Part shown: piece after piece, positions 1 to 8,034 of the stretch
Layout: the number at the start of each line of letters is the position of its first letter
How positions within the stretch are numbered: the stretch's first letter is position 1
DNA from: Planctomycetes bacterium ADurb.Bin069
GTDB lineage: Bacteria; Planctomycetota; UBA8108; UBA8890; UBA8898
Direction: 5' to 3'
DNA length: 59,953 bases
Assembly: GCA_002070955.1 (NCBI GenBank)
Contig: MWEK01000026.1
Coordinates: forward strand, 1-59,953
Position numbers and translations under genes: made by a program
Notes under the pieces: model-generated
Database searches by the model: none
What the model was told of the DNA's origin: nothing
The model's input: the letters and a program-made list of their open reading frames with translations, nothing else

Positions 1-1
1 C

Positions 2-109
2 AAGCAGGGCCCGAGGATCCCGGCGCCGTATCCGACTGCCGGGACCGATCCCACGCCGGACATTTACGGCCTGGACTTGGGCTGCGACACCGGCAATGTA
101 TGCGACTGA
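2..109 (+). CDS. C-terminal end of a dockerin-type secreted protein (partial)
   Basis: The window opens inside a reading frame that runs from base 2 to a TGA at 107-109, giving 35 residues. The visible part has a Pro-rich stretch (IPAPYPTAGTDPTPD) followed by a short tail with two cysteines ending in GNVCD. The same arrangement, Pro-rich linker, Asp-Pro-Thr and a Cys-containing end, follows the dockerin repeats of other proteins in this window (the ones ending at 38507 and 1668). I therefore infer that this is the end of another exported dockerin-bearing protein. Its function cannot be told, because the rest lies upstream. It sits 80 bases before the next dockerin gene in the same orientation. 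Confidence 0.6.
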   Translation, partial: KQGPRIPAPYPTAGTDPTPDIYGLDLGCDTGNVCD

Positions 110-189
110 TGGAGCCGAGCGGACGTATGCGCGGTTTTGAAAACGGCTTGGAAACAGGGTTTCTCAGGGACATGCAAAGGAGTCACACT

Positions 190-1668
190 ATGAAAAAGAA
201 TGTTTTGTTGGTTGTGGTGGCGCTGTGCGCGGCGTCGATGGTGTGGGCCCAAGCGACGGGCGCCGACTTCGACTTGAAAATGACGCCGGCGGCGACGGTC
301 CTCAAGGCGCCGGTGGGCGCGACGGCCAGCGGCACGGTCGCTTGCGGCGTGGTGCTGGATTCCAGGGTGAATGGGCTTCAGGGTTGGTCCTTCGGCCTGA
401 AGCTCGAGCCGGCCGCGGGCGTCGACATGAACATCAGCAAGGTCGCGTTGGCGCAGGCCGCTCTGAAGGCGGCTTGCGGCAAGGCGTTCGGCTACGTCAA
501 CACCTCGTACTTCGCGTCGACGAACCTGGCGGTCCCCGCGGGCCCGGTTCCCGGCGATGGCGCCGCGGCGGACGGGCTGGCCGATTGCGCGGCGGTGACT
601 CAGGGCGTCGTCGTCGACATGATGCAGGTCTGCTCCCTCGGCGTCACCACCGGCCTCCGGATCATCGACTTGACGGTGGAAGTGTCGGGCACGGTGGGCG
701 CCGCGGCCTCCGAGGCCGGACGCCTGGCTTTCACGGAGACGGTGGGCAGCCCTCCCACGGCGATCGTCATGGTGTACGGCGGCGCGAGCATTACACCCGA
801 CGTGCAGGCTCCCGCGGTCTTCACCTTCGAGCCCAAGACCTGCGCGCCGGCGGCTCAGTTCACCATCGACATCGGCGGCGGCGGCGCCGCCACCGATGCC
901 GAGGTCACCTCGCGGGTGACCCTCAACTTCGACTCGGATCCCGCCGATCCGAACTCGGGGCTGGTCCAGGGCTGGTCCTACGGCGTGTGCATCAGGGACA
1001 CGGGGACCATGGATGTCGTGGCGGCGACGGTGAAAGGCACCGACAGCGGAACCTTCAAGGGCGGCAACGGGCCTGATTTCAACTCGATCAATCTCTACCC
1101 CGGAGAGGGCGTGACCCACGGGGTCGTGATCGACATGATGGCGGCCGTGACGCTTCCCGCGCAGAACGGCTGGACGGATCTGGCCGTCACGTGGAAAATT
1201 CTCATGGACGCCGAGGGACAGTCGACCTACGTCGTTCCCTGCGACCTGACCCTCGGTTCGCCCCCCGTGGCCAACGTCATGGTCATCGGCGGCAACAGCC
1301 TTGCCGCCTCGCTCAGCCCGGGCATCGATCCGGCCGAGGATTGCTGCAACCCCGAGTCCTGCAACAAGGCGGGCTTGTTCGTCTACCAGGCGGGCGTGAA
1401 GGCCGTGGTAGGCAGCGCGAACGGCGATGGCAGGCTCGATATCGCCGACGGCATCTTCATTCTCAATTACCTCTTCCGCGGCGGCCGCCCGCTTCCCTGC
1501 GAGAAGGCCGGCGATGTGACCGGCGACTGCCTGTTGGATGCCTCCGATGCCGTCTACATCATCCACTACCAGTTTCTTGACGGCCCGCCTCCGGTCCAGG
1601 GTCTGGGCTGCGTTGTCTTCGCGTCGGACGAGTGTCCGAACCTGACCTGCGAAGTTCCCGGGTGCTAG
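190..1668 (+). CDS. Secreted protein with two cohesin-like beta modules and a C-terminal dockerin type I domain
   Basis: 492 residues. The ATG at 190 is chosen because AAAGGAG lies 7 bases upstream and a signal peptide (residues 1-20, ending SMVWA) begins there; upstream in-frame ATGs lack both. Residues about 23-215 and 218-400 are two related beta-rich modules sharing 'GWSFGLKL/GWSYGVCI', 'GVVVDMM/GVVIDMM' and 'GSPPTAIVMVYGG/GSPPVANVMVIGG', so they are an internal duplication resembling cohesin or cohesin-like repeats. Residues 408-468 form a dockerin: loops SANGDGRLDIAD and DVTGDCLLDASD, each followed by a helix. The second loop has Cys in place of the usual Gly. A Cys-containing tail follows. 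Probably an extracellular structural or binding protein; no catalytic motif is seen. Confidence 0.85.
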   Translation: MKKNVLLVVVALCAASMVWAQATGADFDLKMTPAATVLKAPVGATASGTVACGVVLDSRVNGLQGWSFGLKLEPAAGVDMNISKVALAQAALKAACGKAFGYVNTSYFASTNLAVPAGPVPGDGAAADGLADCAAVTQGVVVDMMQVCSLGVTTGLRIIDLTVEVSGTVGAAASEAGRLAFTETVGSPPTAIVMVYGGASITPDVQAPAVFTFEPKTCAPAAQFTIDIGGGGAATDAEVTSRVTLNFDSDPADPNSGLVQGWSYGVCIRDTGTMDVVAATVKGTDSGTFKGGNGPDFNSINLYPGEGVTHGVVIDMMAAVTLPAQNGWTDLAVTWKILMDAEGQSTYVVPCDLTLGSPPVANVMVIGGNSLAASLSPGIDPAEDCCNPESCNKAGLFVYQAGVKAVVGSANGDGRLDIADGIFILNYLFRGGRPLPCEKAGDVTGDCLLDASDAVYIIHYQFLDGPPPVQGLGCVVFASDECPNLTCEVPGC

Positions 1669-1697
1669 CGCTCCGGTCGGCCGGCTGAAGTCCGGCA

Positions 1698-1738
1698 GCA
1701 ACGAGCCCCGCGTCCCCCGCGGGCGCGGGGCTCGTTGC
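1698..1738 (+). terminator. Strong hairpin terminator after the dockerin gene
   Basis: A perfect 15-base-pair inverted repeat, left arm GCAACGAGCCCCGCG at 1698-1712 and its exact complement at 1724-1738, encloses an 11-base loop. It starts 30 bases after the TAG of the dockerin gene. Only a weak T run (CTTTGC) follows, so termination efficiency is uncertain. Confidence 0.75.
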
Positions 1739-1995
1739 CTTTGCACTCCGCCCCGCGCCTCAAGCGAGGCCCGCGGCTAGGCGCGTTTGAGCGCTCCCTC
1801 GAGGAGCCGCCTGACGCTCCCGGTCTCGCTCGAGAACCTCGGTTTCGGCGCGGCGCCCGCCGCACTAAGGCCCCAACGCCGCCGGGCGCGGCCTCAACGA
1901 TACGCGCCCAGGCGAACCCCGCGCGGCGACACCGGACGGCGGCGGGCAGAGACCTGGCGCTTCCGCGGCCTTTCGTGCTTAAATGGCGGGCGGCC
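1739..1995 (+). other. Non-coding gap upstream of the ceramidase-like gene
   Basis: This stretch between the terminator and the ATG at 1996 stays open in the frame of the following gene for 87 codons, but the encoded residues are Arg/Pro/Ala-rich, lack a signal peptide and look like translated G+C-rich non-coding DNA. I see no convincing -35/-10 pair. A TTAAAT at 1980-1985 could be part of a -10 box. Confidence 0.5.
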
Positions 1996-3414
1996 ATGAC
2001 CGCAAAAACCTTGCTCCTCGCCCTTCCGCTCGCGCTCGCGCCCTGTGGGGCGGCGCGCGCCGCGGCGGCCGACCTCGCCGAGGCGGGCGTCGCCGCCGAA
2101 AAGATCACGCCGCCGCCCGGGACGCTCATGGCGGGGTACTATTTCGACAGAGCCGCCTCCGGCGTGCACGATGATCTCTTCGCGAAGGCCATCGTCATCC
2201 AGAGCGGCGGCGTCAGGGCGGCGCTTGTCGCCTGCGACCTTATCGGCGTGCCGCGCGAGTGCGTCGAGGCGGCGCGCCGCGCCATCGAGGCGGCGACCGG
2301 CATCCCCGGCGCGCACGTCATGATCAGCGCCACCCACGCCCACACGGGGCCCGTCGTGAGAAGCCCCGCCGGAGCCAGGCGCGCCTCGGGCGGCGGCAAG
2401 GAGTCCGCAACGGCTTTCGCCGAGGCCCTTCCCGGCTTGATCGCCGCCGGCGCCGCGGCGGCGTGCGCGAACCTGGCGCCCGCGCGCATCAGCGCCGCGC
2501 GGGGCTTTGAGGACTCGCTTTCCTTCAACCGCCGCTTCCACATGAAGGACGGCACGGTCGGGTGGAACCCGGGACGACTCAACCCGAACATCCTCCGCCC
2601 GGCCGGCCCCATCGACCCCGACGTGCCCGTCGTCCATTTCGCGTCGGCGCAAGGAGCGCCCCTCGCCATGTACGTCAACTTCGCGATGCACCTGGACACC
2701 GTCGGCGGACTGGAGATCTCGGCGGACTACCCCTATACCCTCGGGAAGCTCCTCGGCGGGCTCAAGCCCGGGATGCTCACGGTGTTCACGCAAGGCGCCG
2801 CGGGCGACATCAACCACATCGACGTCGCTTGGGGAACGCAGACGCACGGCCATGTCGAGGCCGCCCGCATCGGCACGGTGCTGGCCGGCGCCGTGACGCG
2901 AACCTTCCCGCATCTGGCCGCCGTGAGCGCGGGGCCGCTTCAGTGCCGAAGCCGGCTCGTCGCCTTACCGCTCCCCGAGATTGCGGCCGAGGCGCCCGAA
3001 CGGGCCCGCGCGATCATCGCGCGCCGCGGCCTGGCCGAGAACCCGCCCGCCTTCCTGGAACTGGTCGAGGCCTACAAGGTCATCGACGTGGCCGAACGCG
3101 GGGGCAAGCCGCTCGAGGCCGAGGTGCAAGTCATAACGCTGGGCGATACCTTGGCCTGGGTGGGGCTTCCCGGCGAGATCTTCGTCGAGCTCGGCCTGGC
3201 GATCAAGCGTTCCTCGCCCTTCGCGCAAACCATGGTGGTCGAGCTCGCCAACGGATCGATCGGCTACGTGCCCACGCGGCACGCCTGGCCCCAGGGCAAT
3301 TACGAGGTCGCGAGCGCGCGCTGCGGCCCCGGTTCGGGCGAGATGCTCTGCGAGGCCGCGTCGTGCCTTCTCAGGGAGGCGCATGCCGCGGCGGTGCGCG
3401 CGGCGCCGCGATAG
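1996..3414 (+). CDS. Exported neutral ceramidase-like hydrolase (N-terminal-domain family)
   Basis: 472 residues from ATG 1996, where a signal peptide (MTAKTLLLALPLALAPCGAA) begins. The first 250 residues match the neutral/alkaline non-lysosomal ceramidase N-terminal family as I know it: 'AEKITPPPGTLMAGY', 'DDLFAKAIVI', 'ALVACDLIGV', then the zinc-site-like 'SATHAHTGP', 'NFAMHLDTVG' and 'FTQGAAGDINHID'. True ceramidases are about 650 residues or more with an extra C-terminal immunoglobulin-like domain, which is missing here. Many planctomycete paralogues have this short form. The substrate is therefore unknown: ceramide is possible, but another amide or ester is equally likely. Separated from the preceding dockerin gene by a terminator and convergent with the next gene. 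Confidence 0.8.
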   Translation: MTAKTLLLALPLALAPCGAARAAAADLAEAGVAAEKITPPPGTLMAGYYFDRAASGVHDDLFAKAIVIQSGGVRAALVACDLIGVPRECVEAARRAIEAATGIPGAHVMISATHAHTGPVVRSPAGARRASGGGKESATAFAEALPGLIAAGAAAACANLAPARISAARGFEDSLSFNRRFHMKDGTVGWNPGRLNPNILRPAGPIDPDVPVVHFASAQGAPLAMYVNFAMHLDTVGGLEISADYPYTLGKLLGGLKPGMLTVFTQGAAGDINHIDVAWGTQTHGHVEAARIGTVLAGAVTRTFPHLAAVSAGPLQCRSRLVALPLPEIAAEAPERARAIIARRGLAENPPAFLELVEAYKVIDVAERGGKPLEAEVQVITLGDTLAWVGLPGEIFVELGLAIKRSSPFAQTMVVELANGSIGYVPTRHAWPQGNYEVASARCGPGSGEMLCEAASCLLREAHAAAVRAAPR

Positions 3415-3427
3415 GCCGGCGCGGCGG

Positions 3428-5575
3428 TCACCCGGCGCAGAGCACTTCCTCCGGCGCCGGCAGCGCGCGGCCGCCGAAAAGGAAGCGCAGGAGCGCGATG
3501 GCGTCCGACAGGTCGACGACGCCGTCGGCGTTCGCATCGGCGGCTTCCCAACAGACGGGCGCCGGGCCGTGCTCGAAGAGACAAGCGAGGATGCTCGCGG
3601 GATCGGCGATATCTCGGCGCCCATCGCCGTTCGCATCGCCGCGGGGAAACAAGACCGGCGGCGCCTCGCAAGGCAGCGCGCCGATGGCGCCGCCGTCCGA
3701 AGCCGCGCCCAGACAGGGCGAGCCCTCCCGCAGGGCGAAATCGGCCGCCGCCGCATCGACGAAGAGCGGATCCGCGCTGATGTTGCCCTCGCCCGCCGCG
3801 GGCTCGCCTTGCACATCGCAGTAGGCCGCGTCGATCGAGCCCCGCGCGTCGACCAGAAGCTGGGTGCCGTTGCCCCAGACGATGGAATTCCTTAACGCGA
3901 CGACGCCTCCGCCCCGCCCGGCGGCCTTTTCGATGGCCCGCACGCCCGTCCCCGTGTTGAAGGCGAACGTGTTGTGGTCGGCGTAACACACGTTGGAGTC
4001 TTTCACGGAGAGTCCGTGGGTGTTGCCGTAGCAGATGTTGTGGCGCACGACCGAGGAGCCCTTGCCCACCAGCGACATCGCCTGGTCGCCGCAATCGTGG
4101 ATCACATTGCCCTCGATGATGAGCGTGCCGCCGTCTCCATCGATTCCGTCGTCCTCCGTGCCGTAGATGTGATTGAAGGCGATGCGCGCGGGAGGAGTGT
4201 CCTCCCGGCCGTTGCAGTCGATGAGATCGCTCTTGCCGACGGCGTGGCGCAGCGTGCAGAACTCGACCACGGTGTCGCCGTTATCCAGGCTCAGGGCCTC
4301 CTGCGTCCGCTCCGTGAGGCAGTGCCGAATGCGCACGGTGCACCCCGAGGCGTGCACCCCCTCGCCCGCGATGTCGCGCAGCGTGCAGCCGTGCAGGTCG
4401 AGATTGCTGTTGCGCAGCGTCAGGCAGCCCGGAGCCCCGCCGGCGAAGGACCACTCGCACCAGCGGAAAGTGTTCGCGCCGCGGGCGTCCTTGAAAACGA
4501 AAGCCCCCCAGTCCGCCTGACAGGGAACCTTCGTGAAGCTGATAGGGGCTTCCGGCGTCCCCGCGGCCTGAATCTCCCCCGAAACGGCCAAGCCCATCCC
4601 GGGAAGAATCAGGAATTCGCAGCCTGCCCCGATGACGAGGCGCCGGCCCGGCGGCACCGTGAACCTGCCTACGACGAGGAACGGGGCTTCGGAAGCCGAA
4701 AGGACCTCGTCGGAAGCGAGCATTCCCCCCAGCGGCCGGACGCCGATGAGGCTCAGCGCCGCGGTCGCCAGAACCTCGCCGGCCCCGTCGAGCGCCTCGG
4801 CCGTCACGGTCGCGGCGCCGCCGGCCGCCGCGGCGTGGCAAGACCACGCGCCCGATTCCGAATCGAACTGCGCCGGCGCGCCGTTCACGCGCACCGCGTT
4901 CGTCCCCGGCGGGGCCGTCCCGGCAATGCGGACCGCGCCCCTGGCGACATAATGGTCGCCCGCGCAGCCCTCGGCGAGAACGTCGCCCGCGCGCAGTTCC
5001 GGGTCGAGGCTGAAATCCGAGCTGTCGAGCTTGGCGTTGAAGCCCACGATGGCCAGCACGTTCGTCCCCGCGACCAGGAACGCCGCCGCGTCGGAGATGG
5101 GAAAAACCTCCGCGGTCCCGGCCTCGTGCGCCTCGAGCGCCAAGTCGGTGTGCGCGGGGATGGCGCCGGGCGCGCCGGCGTTGGCTCTGGCGACTTCGAC
5201 GCCGTTAATGTACGCGATGAAGCCGTCGTCGTAATCGACGACGAGCTGGAGCGCGGCGAAGCGCGCCGGGTCGGAAAGCTCGAAATACCGCCGCGCATAC
5301 ACCGAGGAATAGCCGTTGCGCATGTCGGAAAGCACGGTGGCATCATCGCCGTCGCCGTACCCGAAGCCCGCCGCGCCGCTCTCCCAATCCTCGTCGCTGA
5401 ATCCCAGTCCGGTCCAGTCGCCCGCGTTGCCCGCCGGCTCGGCGCGCCCCCGCAGGTACCGCCACGTCGCGCCCCGCGGGACAAGCCGTTCCGGCACGAT
5501 CGAGGCCGTGAACGACCCGCCCCAGGCGGGACAGATCAAGATCGCCGTGAGAAGGAGAGCGAAGCGGCGCCCCAT
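3428..5575 (-). CDS. Secreted right-handed beta-helix protein with dockerin type I domain
   Basis: 715 residues from the ATG at 5575, which has GAGGA eight bases upstream; an ATG nine codons earlier lacks a site. Residues 1-20 form a signal peptide. Residues about 25-200 are a jelly-roll-like module with 'GATWRYLRG', 'GFGYGDGDDATV' and 'YDDGFIAYINGVEVARAN', common in planctomycete CotH and lamin-tail surface proteins. An Ig-like segment follows (about 205-275). Residues about 330-640 are right-handed parallel beta-helix repeats (for example 'NTHGLSVKDSNVCYADHN'). The dockerin occupies 645-715, with calcium loops DANGDGRRDIAD and DANADGVVDLSD. Such helices often bind or cleave polysaccharide, but no catalytic residue can be assigned. 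Ends 13 bases from the convergent ceramidase-like gene. Confidence 0.87.
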   Translation of the reverse strand: MGRRFALLLTAILICPAWGGSFTASIVPERLVPRGATWRYLRGRAEPAGNAGDWTGLGFSDEDWESGAAGFGYGDGDDATVLSDMRNGYSSVYARRYFELSDPARFAALQLVVDYDDGFIAYINGVEVARANAGAPGAIPAHTDLALEAHEAGTAEVFPISDAAAFLVAGTNVLAIVGFNAKLDSSDFSLDPELRAGDVLAEGCAGDHYVARGAVRIAGTAPPGTNAVRVNGAPAQFDSESGAWSCHAAAAGGAATVTAEALDGAGEVLATAALSLIGVRPLGGMLASDEVLSASEAPFLVVGRFTVPPGRRLVIGAGCEFLILPGMGLAVSGEIQAAGTPEAPISFTKVPCQADWGAFVFKDARGANTFRWCEWSFAGGAPGCLTLRNSNLDLHGCTLRDIAGEGVHASGCTVRIRHCLTERTQEALSLDNGDTVVEFCTLRHAVGKSDLIDCNGREDTPPARIAFNHIYGTEDDGIDGDGGTLIIEGNVIHDCGDQAMSLVGKGSSVVRHNICYGNTHGLSVKDSNVCYADHNTFAFNTGTGVRAIEKAAGRGGGVVALRNSIVWGNGTQLLVDARGSIDAAYCDVQGEPAAGEGNISADPLFVDAAAADFALREGSPCLGAASDGGAIGALPCEAPPVLFPRGDANGDGRRDIADPASILACLFEHGPAPVCWEAADANADGVVDLSDAIALLRFLFGGRALPAPEEVLCAG

Positions 5576-5605
5576 GGCTGAATCCTCGTAAGGGACCCGC
5601 AAGCT

Positions 5606-5634
5606 AGGATAAGGGGGCGCGCCGCGCGAATCAA
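5606..5634 (-). promoter_or_regulatory. Promoter of the beta-helix/dockerin gene
   Basis: On the minus strand TTGATT (5634-5629) is followed after exactly 17 bases by TATCCT (5611-5606), 30 bases before the start codon at 5575. Each box matches four of six sigma70 consensus bases. Confidence 0.55.
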
Positions 5635-5663
5635 CGTCGGTGCCGCGTCGCGAGAAACCCGCG

Positions 5664-7034
5664 CTATTTCCCCGGCAGGTCGACGAACTCCACCAGATAC
5701 TCCAGGTCGGCGGCCGTCTCGACGCGTTTCTTGACGCCCGTGATCACCACGCGGTAGCGGCTGCGGGGCGCGAACGCGAGCCGTTCCGGGCGGAAAATGA
5801 TCGCCGGCCCCTCGCCGAACCCCGCCCCGTCGACATTGAAGAAATTGAGGGCAAGCGGAGCGCCCGCCCGGGCGAAACCCGCGTCGACCGGGAAAACGGC
5901 CACCGTCACGGAGCCCTGGGCGGGCGCGGCGTACTTCGCCGGATTGAGCGACACGCTCCAGGCATAGTGCGGGCTGAAATACTTCCTCGGCATGTAGCCG
6001 CGGGCCGGATAGGCGACGAAATCGTAGTCCGGCGCCTCGGCGCGGCTGGTGTCCATGGACCACAGCGCGCCGAAGGACCCTTCGGCGCCCAGACCGGTCT
6101 TGAGCATCCGCGGGTTGAGCAGCCAGCGCCGGTGGCCGACGCGGGCGATATTGCCGGGGTCGGAGTCGTCCATGAAGGCGGTCACGGACGCCGCCATCGA
6201 ACTCCCGGCGCTGAGGTTGCTGTGGCTGGTGCCGCGGTATCCAAGTTTGTACCGCGCCTCGGGAAGGCCCGGATTCGGCGGAGTGTGATCGATCCTCCCG
6301 AGCCGCGCGCACAGCTCGGCGCCCGCCTGGGCGGCCGTGTTGTAGTCCCTATCGAGGGCCATGCCTTCGTAGGGGACGTCGCACAGGAAACGGTAGCACA
6401 TGAGCAGCCGCACCGCCTCGACGCGCTGCGCGTCGCGCGCCTTCTCAGGGTCGGGCTGCGCCGCGCGGCCCCGCGTCCCGGGCCGCGCGGGCTTTGCGGC
6501 GGGCGCTTCGCCGCCGGGGACCTCCGCCGCCATGATCCTGGGCAGGGCGGCCGCGATCTGCTCCAGCGATTTCGGGTAAAGAAGGATGCCCTCGTCCCAC
6601 AACTGCTCCCGCGCGAGCACGCCGTTCACATAGTCTTGCACGGCGCCGTGGAGCTTGCCGTCGCGGTAACCCGCCTTGCGGATGGGCACGCCTTTCCCAT
6701 CGTATTCGACAAACCCGCCGTGGCGCCGCCCCATGCGATACGAGGCCGCGACCTGGACCTTGCCGGATTCGTGGTAGATGGTGAAGCGGCCGTCGAGGAC
6801 GCCGGCGCGGTACACGGCCTCGGTCTTCACCGCGCCGCCCAGGTAGAATTCGGTATAGTCGCCGGACTTGTTCCCGGCGGCGTCCACGCTGAAGGCTTCC
6901 TTCACCTGACCGTCGGGGTACGCCGTCTTGACGATCCTGGCAACCGCCGGAGACGCCTCGGCGGGGCCGAGCGGAGCGGAAGATCCGGCCCCAACGAGCC
7001 AGACGGCTAAACCGATCGCGGGCGTCAAGGCCAT
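5664..7034 (-). CDS. Exported CAP-domain protein with YwqK/MORN-like repeats
   Basis: 456 residues from ATG 7034. GGGAGG lies only 2 bases before this ATG, so the in-frame TTG at 7028 (spacing 8) may be the real start. A -10-like TACAAT lies at 7057-7052. A hydrophobic signal (about residues 2-25) is followed by repeats of the YwqK/MORN type, such as 'YPDGQVKEAF', 'YHESGKVQVAASYRMGRRHG' and 'YRDGKLHGAVQDY' (about 30-135). A Pro/Ala linker leads to a CAP (SCP-like) domain at about 190-340 with 'GRIDHTPPNPG', 'HSNLSAGSSM' and 'VGHRRWLLNPRM'. The last 100 residues look like an Ig-type beta module. CAP domains are found in secreted proteins of varied function; no enzymatic role can be assigned. 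Confidence 0.75.
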   Translation of the reverse strand: MALTPAIGLAVWLVGAGSSAPLGPAEASPAVARIVKTAYPDGQVKEAFSVDAAGNKSGDYTEFYLGGAVKTEAVYRAGVLDGRFTIYHESGKVQVAASYRMGRRHGGFVEYDGKGVPIRKAGYRDGKLHGAVQDYVNGVLAREQLWDEGILLYPKSLEQIAAALPRIMAAEVPGGEAPAAKPARPGTRGRAAQPDPEKARDAQRVEAVRLLMCYRFLCDVPYEGMALDRDYNTAAQAGAELCARLGRIDHTPPNPGLPEARYKLGYRGTSHSNLSAGSSMAASVTAFMDDSDPGNIARVGHRRWLLNPRMLKTGLGAEGSFGALWSMDTSRAEAPDYDFVAYPARGYMPRKYFSPHYAWSVSLNPAKYAAPAQGSVTVAVFPVDAGFARAGAPLALNFFNVDGAGFGEGPAIIFRPERLAFAPRSRYRVVITGVKKRVETAADLEYLVEFVDLPGK

Positions 7035-7162
7035 CGCCTCCCACCCATGCCATTGTAGGCGGACAACGCCCGTAACGGGTCCTCGCGCGTCGGCCGCCCA
7101 ACGAGGCGGCGCTCCATGCTCTGAACGGCGCGCGTCCCCGCCGCCGCCGGCGCCCGCGGACG

Positions 7163-7882
7163 CTATTCGTTCGGCTTCCAGACCGTCCAGACCTTGCCCA
7201 CCAGGTCCGGCCCCACTTTCAGGGTCGGTTTGCCTGGTTCCCAACCGGCCGGGCAGGCCTCGGCCCCCTTGGTCTTGCGCACGTGCTGGAAGGCCTGGAG
7301 CTGCCGAACGGACTCCGCGACCTTGCGTCCCACGGGCGGGGTCAGGATTTCGATGGCCTGGACGATGCCGTCGGGATCGATGATGAAGCGGCCCCGGACA
7401 TCGACGCCGGCCTCCTCATCGAAAACCCCGTAGACGGCGCCGATGCGGCCGCCCGCATCGGAGAGCATGGGGAAGGGGAAGCCGCCCTCCACCATCTTGG
7501 AGAGCTCCTGCTCTTGCCAGATCTTATGGACAAACCGGCTGTCCGTGCTGCAGGCGAGAACCTGGACGTCGAGCTTGGCGAACTCTTTGGCCTTGTCGGC
7601 GACCGCCGACAATTCCGTCGGTCAGACAAAGGTGAAGTCGCCGGGGTAGAAGCAGAGAAGCACCCACTTTCCCCGAAAGCTCGACAGGCGGACGTTCTTG
7701 AACCCGCCCGCGTGAAAAGCGGCGGCCTCGAAGTCCGGCGCTTCTTTTCCCACCGAAACGTTCATCCTACGTTCCTCCTTTCCCTGGGCGTTGGACGGGG
7801 GGGACCCCGACTCGCGGCCGGCGCCCGCGACCAAAGGCCCCGCGGCCGGACTGACGCAGCCTTCCGGCTTGTTGTCCACCAT
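7163..7882 (-). CDS. prxU: Selenocysteine peroxiredoxin (AhpC/PrxU type, in-frame TGA at 7624-7622)
   Basis: Peroxide-reducing thiol-type enzyme read through a TGA. The frame before the TGA ends in 'FRGKWVLLCFYPGDFTFV' and the frame after it continues 'PTELSAVADKAKEF', so the TGA replaces the peroxidatic Cys of the FTFVCPTE motif. The residue is U87 counting from ATG 7882, or U48 from ATG 7765. The rest of the fold is intact: 'STDSRFVHKIWQEQELSKM', 'FPMLSDAGGRIGAVYGVFDE', 'RGRFIIDPDG', and the resolving Cys C210 in 'EACPAGWEPGKPTL'. A SECIS-like hairpin follows the TGA at once. Two starts have good sites: ATG 7882 (AAAGGAGGAGCG) giving 239 residues with a 'GCVSP' N-terminal extension, and ATG 7765 (AAAGGAGGAACGTAGG) giving 200 residues. 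Ordinary gene callers would split it into two ORFs. The reducing partner is unknown; an FmdB-type gene lies upstream. Confidence 0.9.
7593..7624 (-). promoter_or_regulatory. Bacterial SECIS element directing selenocysteine insertion
   Basis: In the mRNA, UGA is followed by nine bases and then a perfect 8-base-pair stem, UUGUCGGC and GCCGACAA (7612-7605 and 7600-7593), closing a GGUC tetraloop (7604-7601). The loop G and U are 22 and 23 bases from the U of UGA. In the E. coli fdhF SECIS, as I recall, the key loop bases are G23 and U24. SelB is known to bind such GU-containing apical loops. The hairpin lies inside the coding sequence, as bacterial SECIS elements do. Confidence 0.85.
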
Positions 7883-7928
7883 CGCTCCTCCTTTCATCAA
7901 AGAAGAGGTGCAGCCGATCCGCGGCCCA

Positions 7929-7941
7929 GGGTAACATACCC
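7929..7941. promoter_or_regulatory. Short inverted repeat, possible operator of the peroxiredoxin gene
   Basis: GGGTA-ACA-TACCC is a perfect 5-base inverted repeat with a 3-base spacer, 47 bases upstream of ATG 7882. On the minus strand a weak promoter, TTTACA (7956-7951) with TACCCT 17 bases downstream (7933-7928), overlaps it. The repeat could be a repressor or redox-regulator site; no known consensus is recognised. Confidence 0.3.
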
Positions 7942-7950
7942 CGCCCGAAA

Positions 7951-7975
7951 TGTAAACGCCGGCCGAGGGCCGGCG
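7951..7975 (-). terminator. Terminator after the FmdB-type gene
   Basis: On the minus strand a perfect 8-base-pair stem, CGCCGGCC and GGCCGGCG around CTC (7975-7957), is followed by TTTACATTT. It lies 60 bases after the stop of the zinc-ribbon gene, so that gene and the peroxiredoxin gene probably have separate transcripts. Confidence 0.6.
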
Positions 7976-8034
7976 CAACGCAACCGATGGGAGCCGTTTT
8001 GCGGGGACGGACCGTCCCCCTTGGATCAGGGCCC

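Noticed and set aside
64..1746. A 560-codon minus-strand frame over the first dockerin gene
   Set aside because: Antisense shadow with Arg/His/Gly-rich product; it also crosses the terminator hairpin.
1735..1995. An N-terminal extension of the ceramidase-like protein by 87 residues
   Set aside because: It starts within the terminator hairpin and is Arg/Pro-rich. The signal peptide starts at 1996.
7622..7882. Reading the peroxiredoxin as a pseudogene split by a stop codon or a sequencing error
   Set aside because: The TGA is exactly at the catalytic residue, the frame is unchanged on both sides, and a SECIS-type hairpin with the correct spacing follows.
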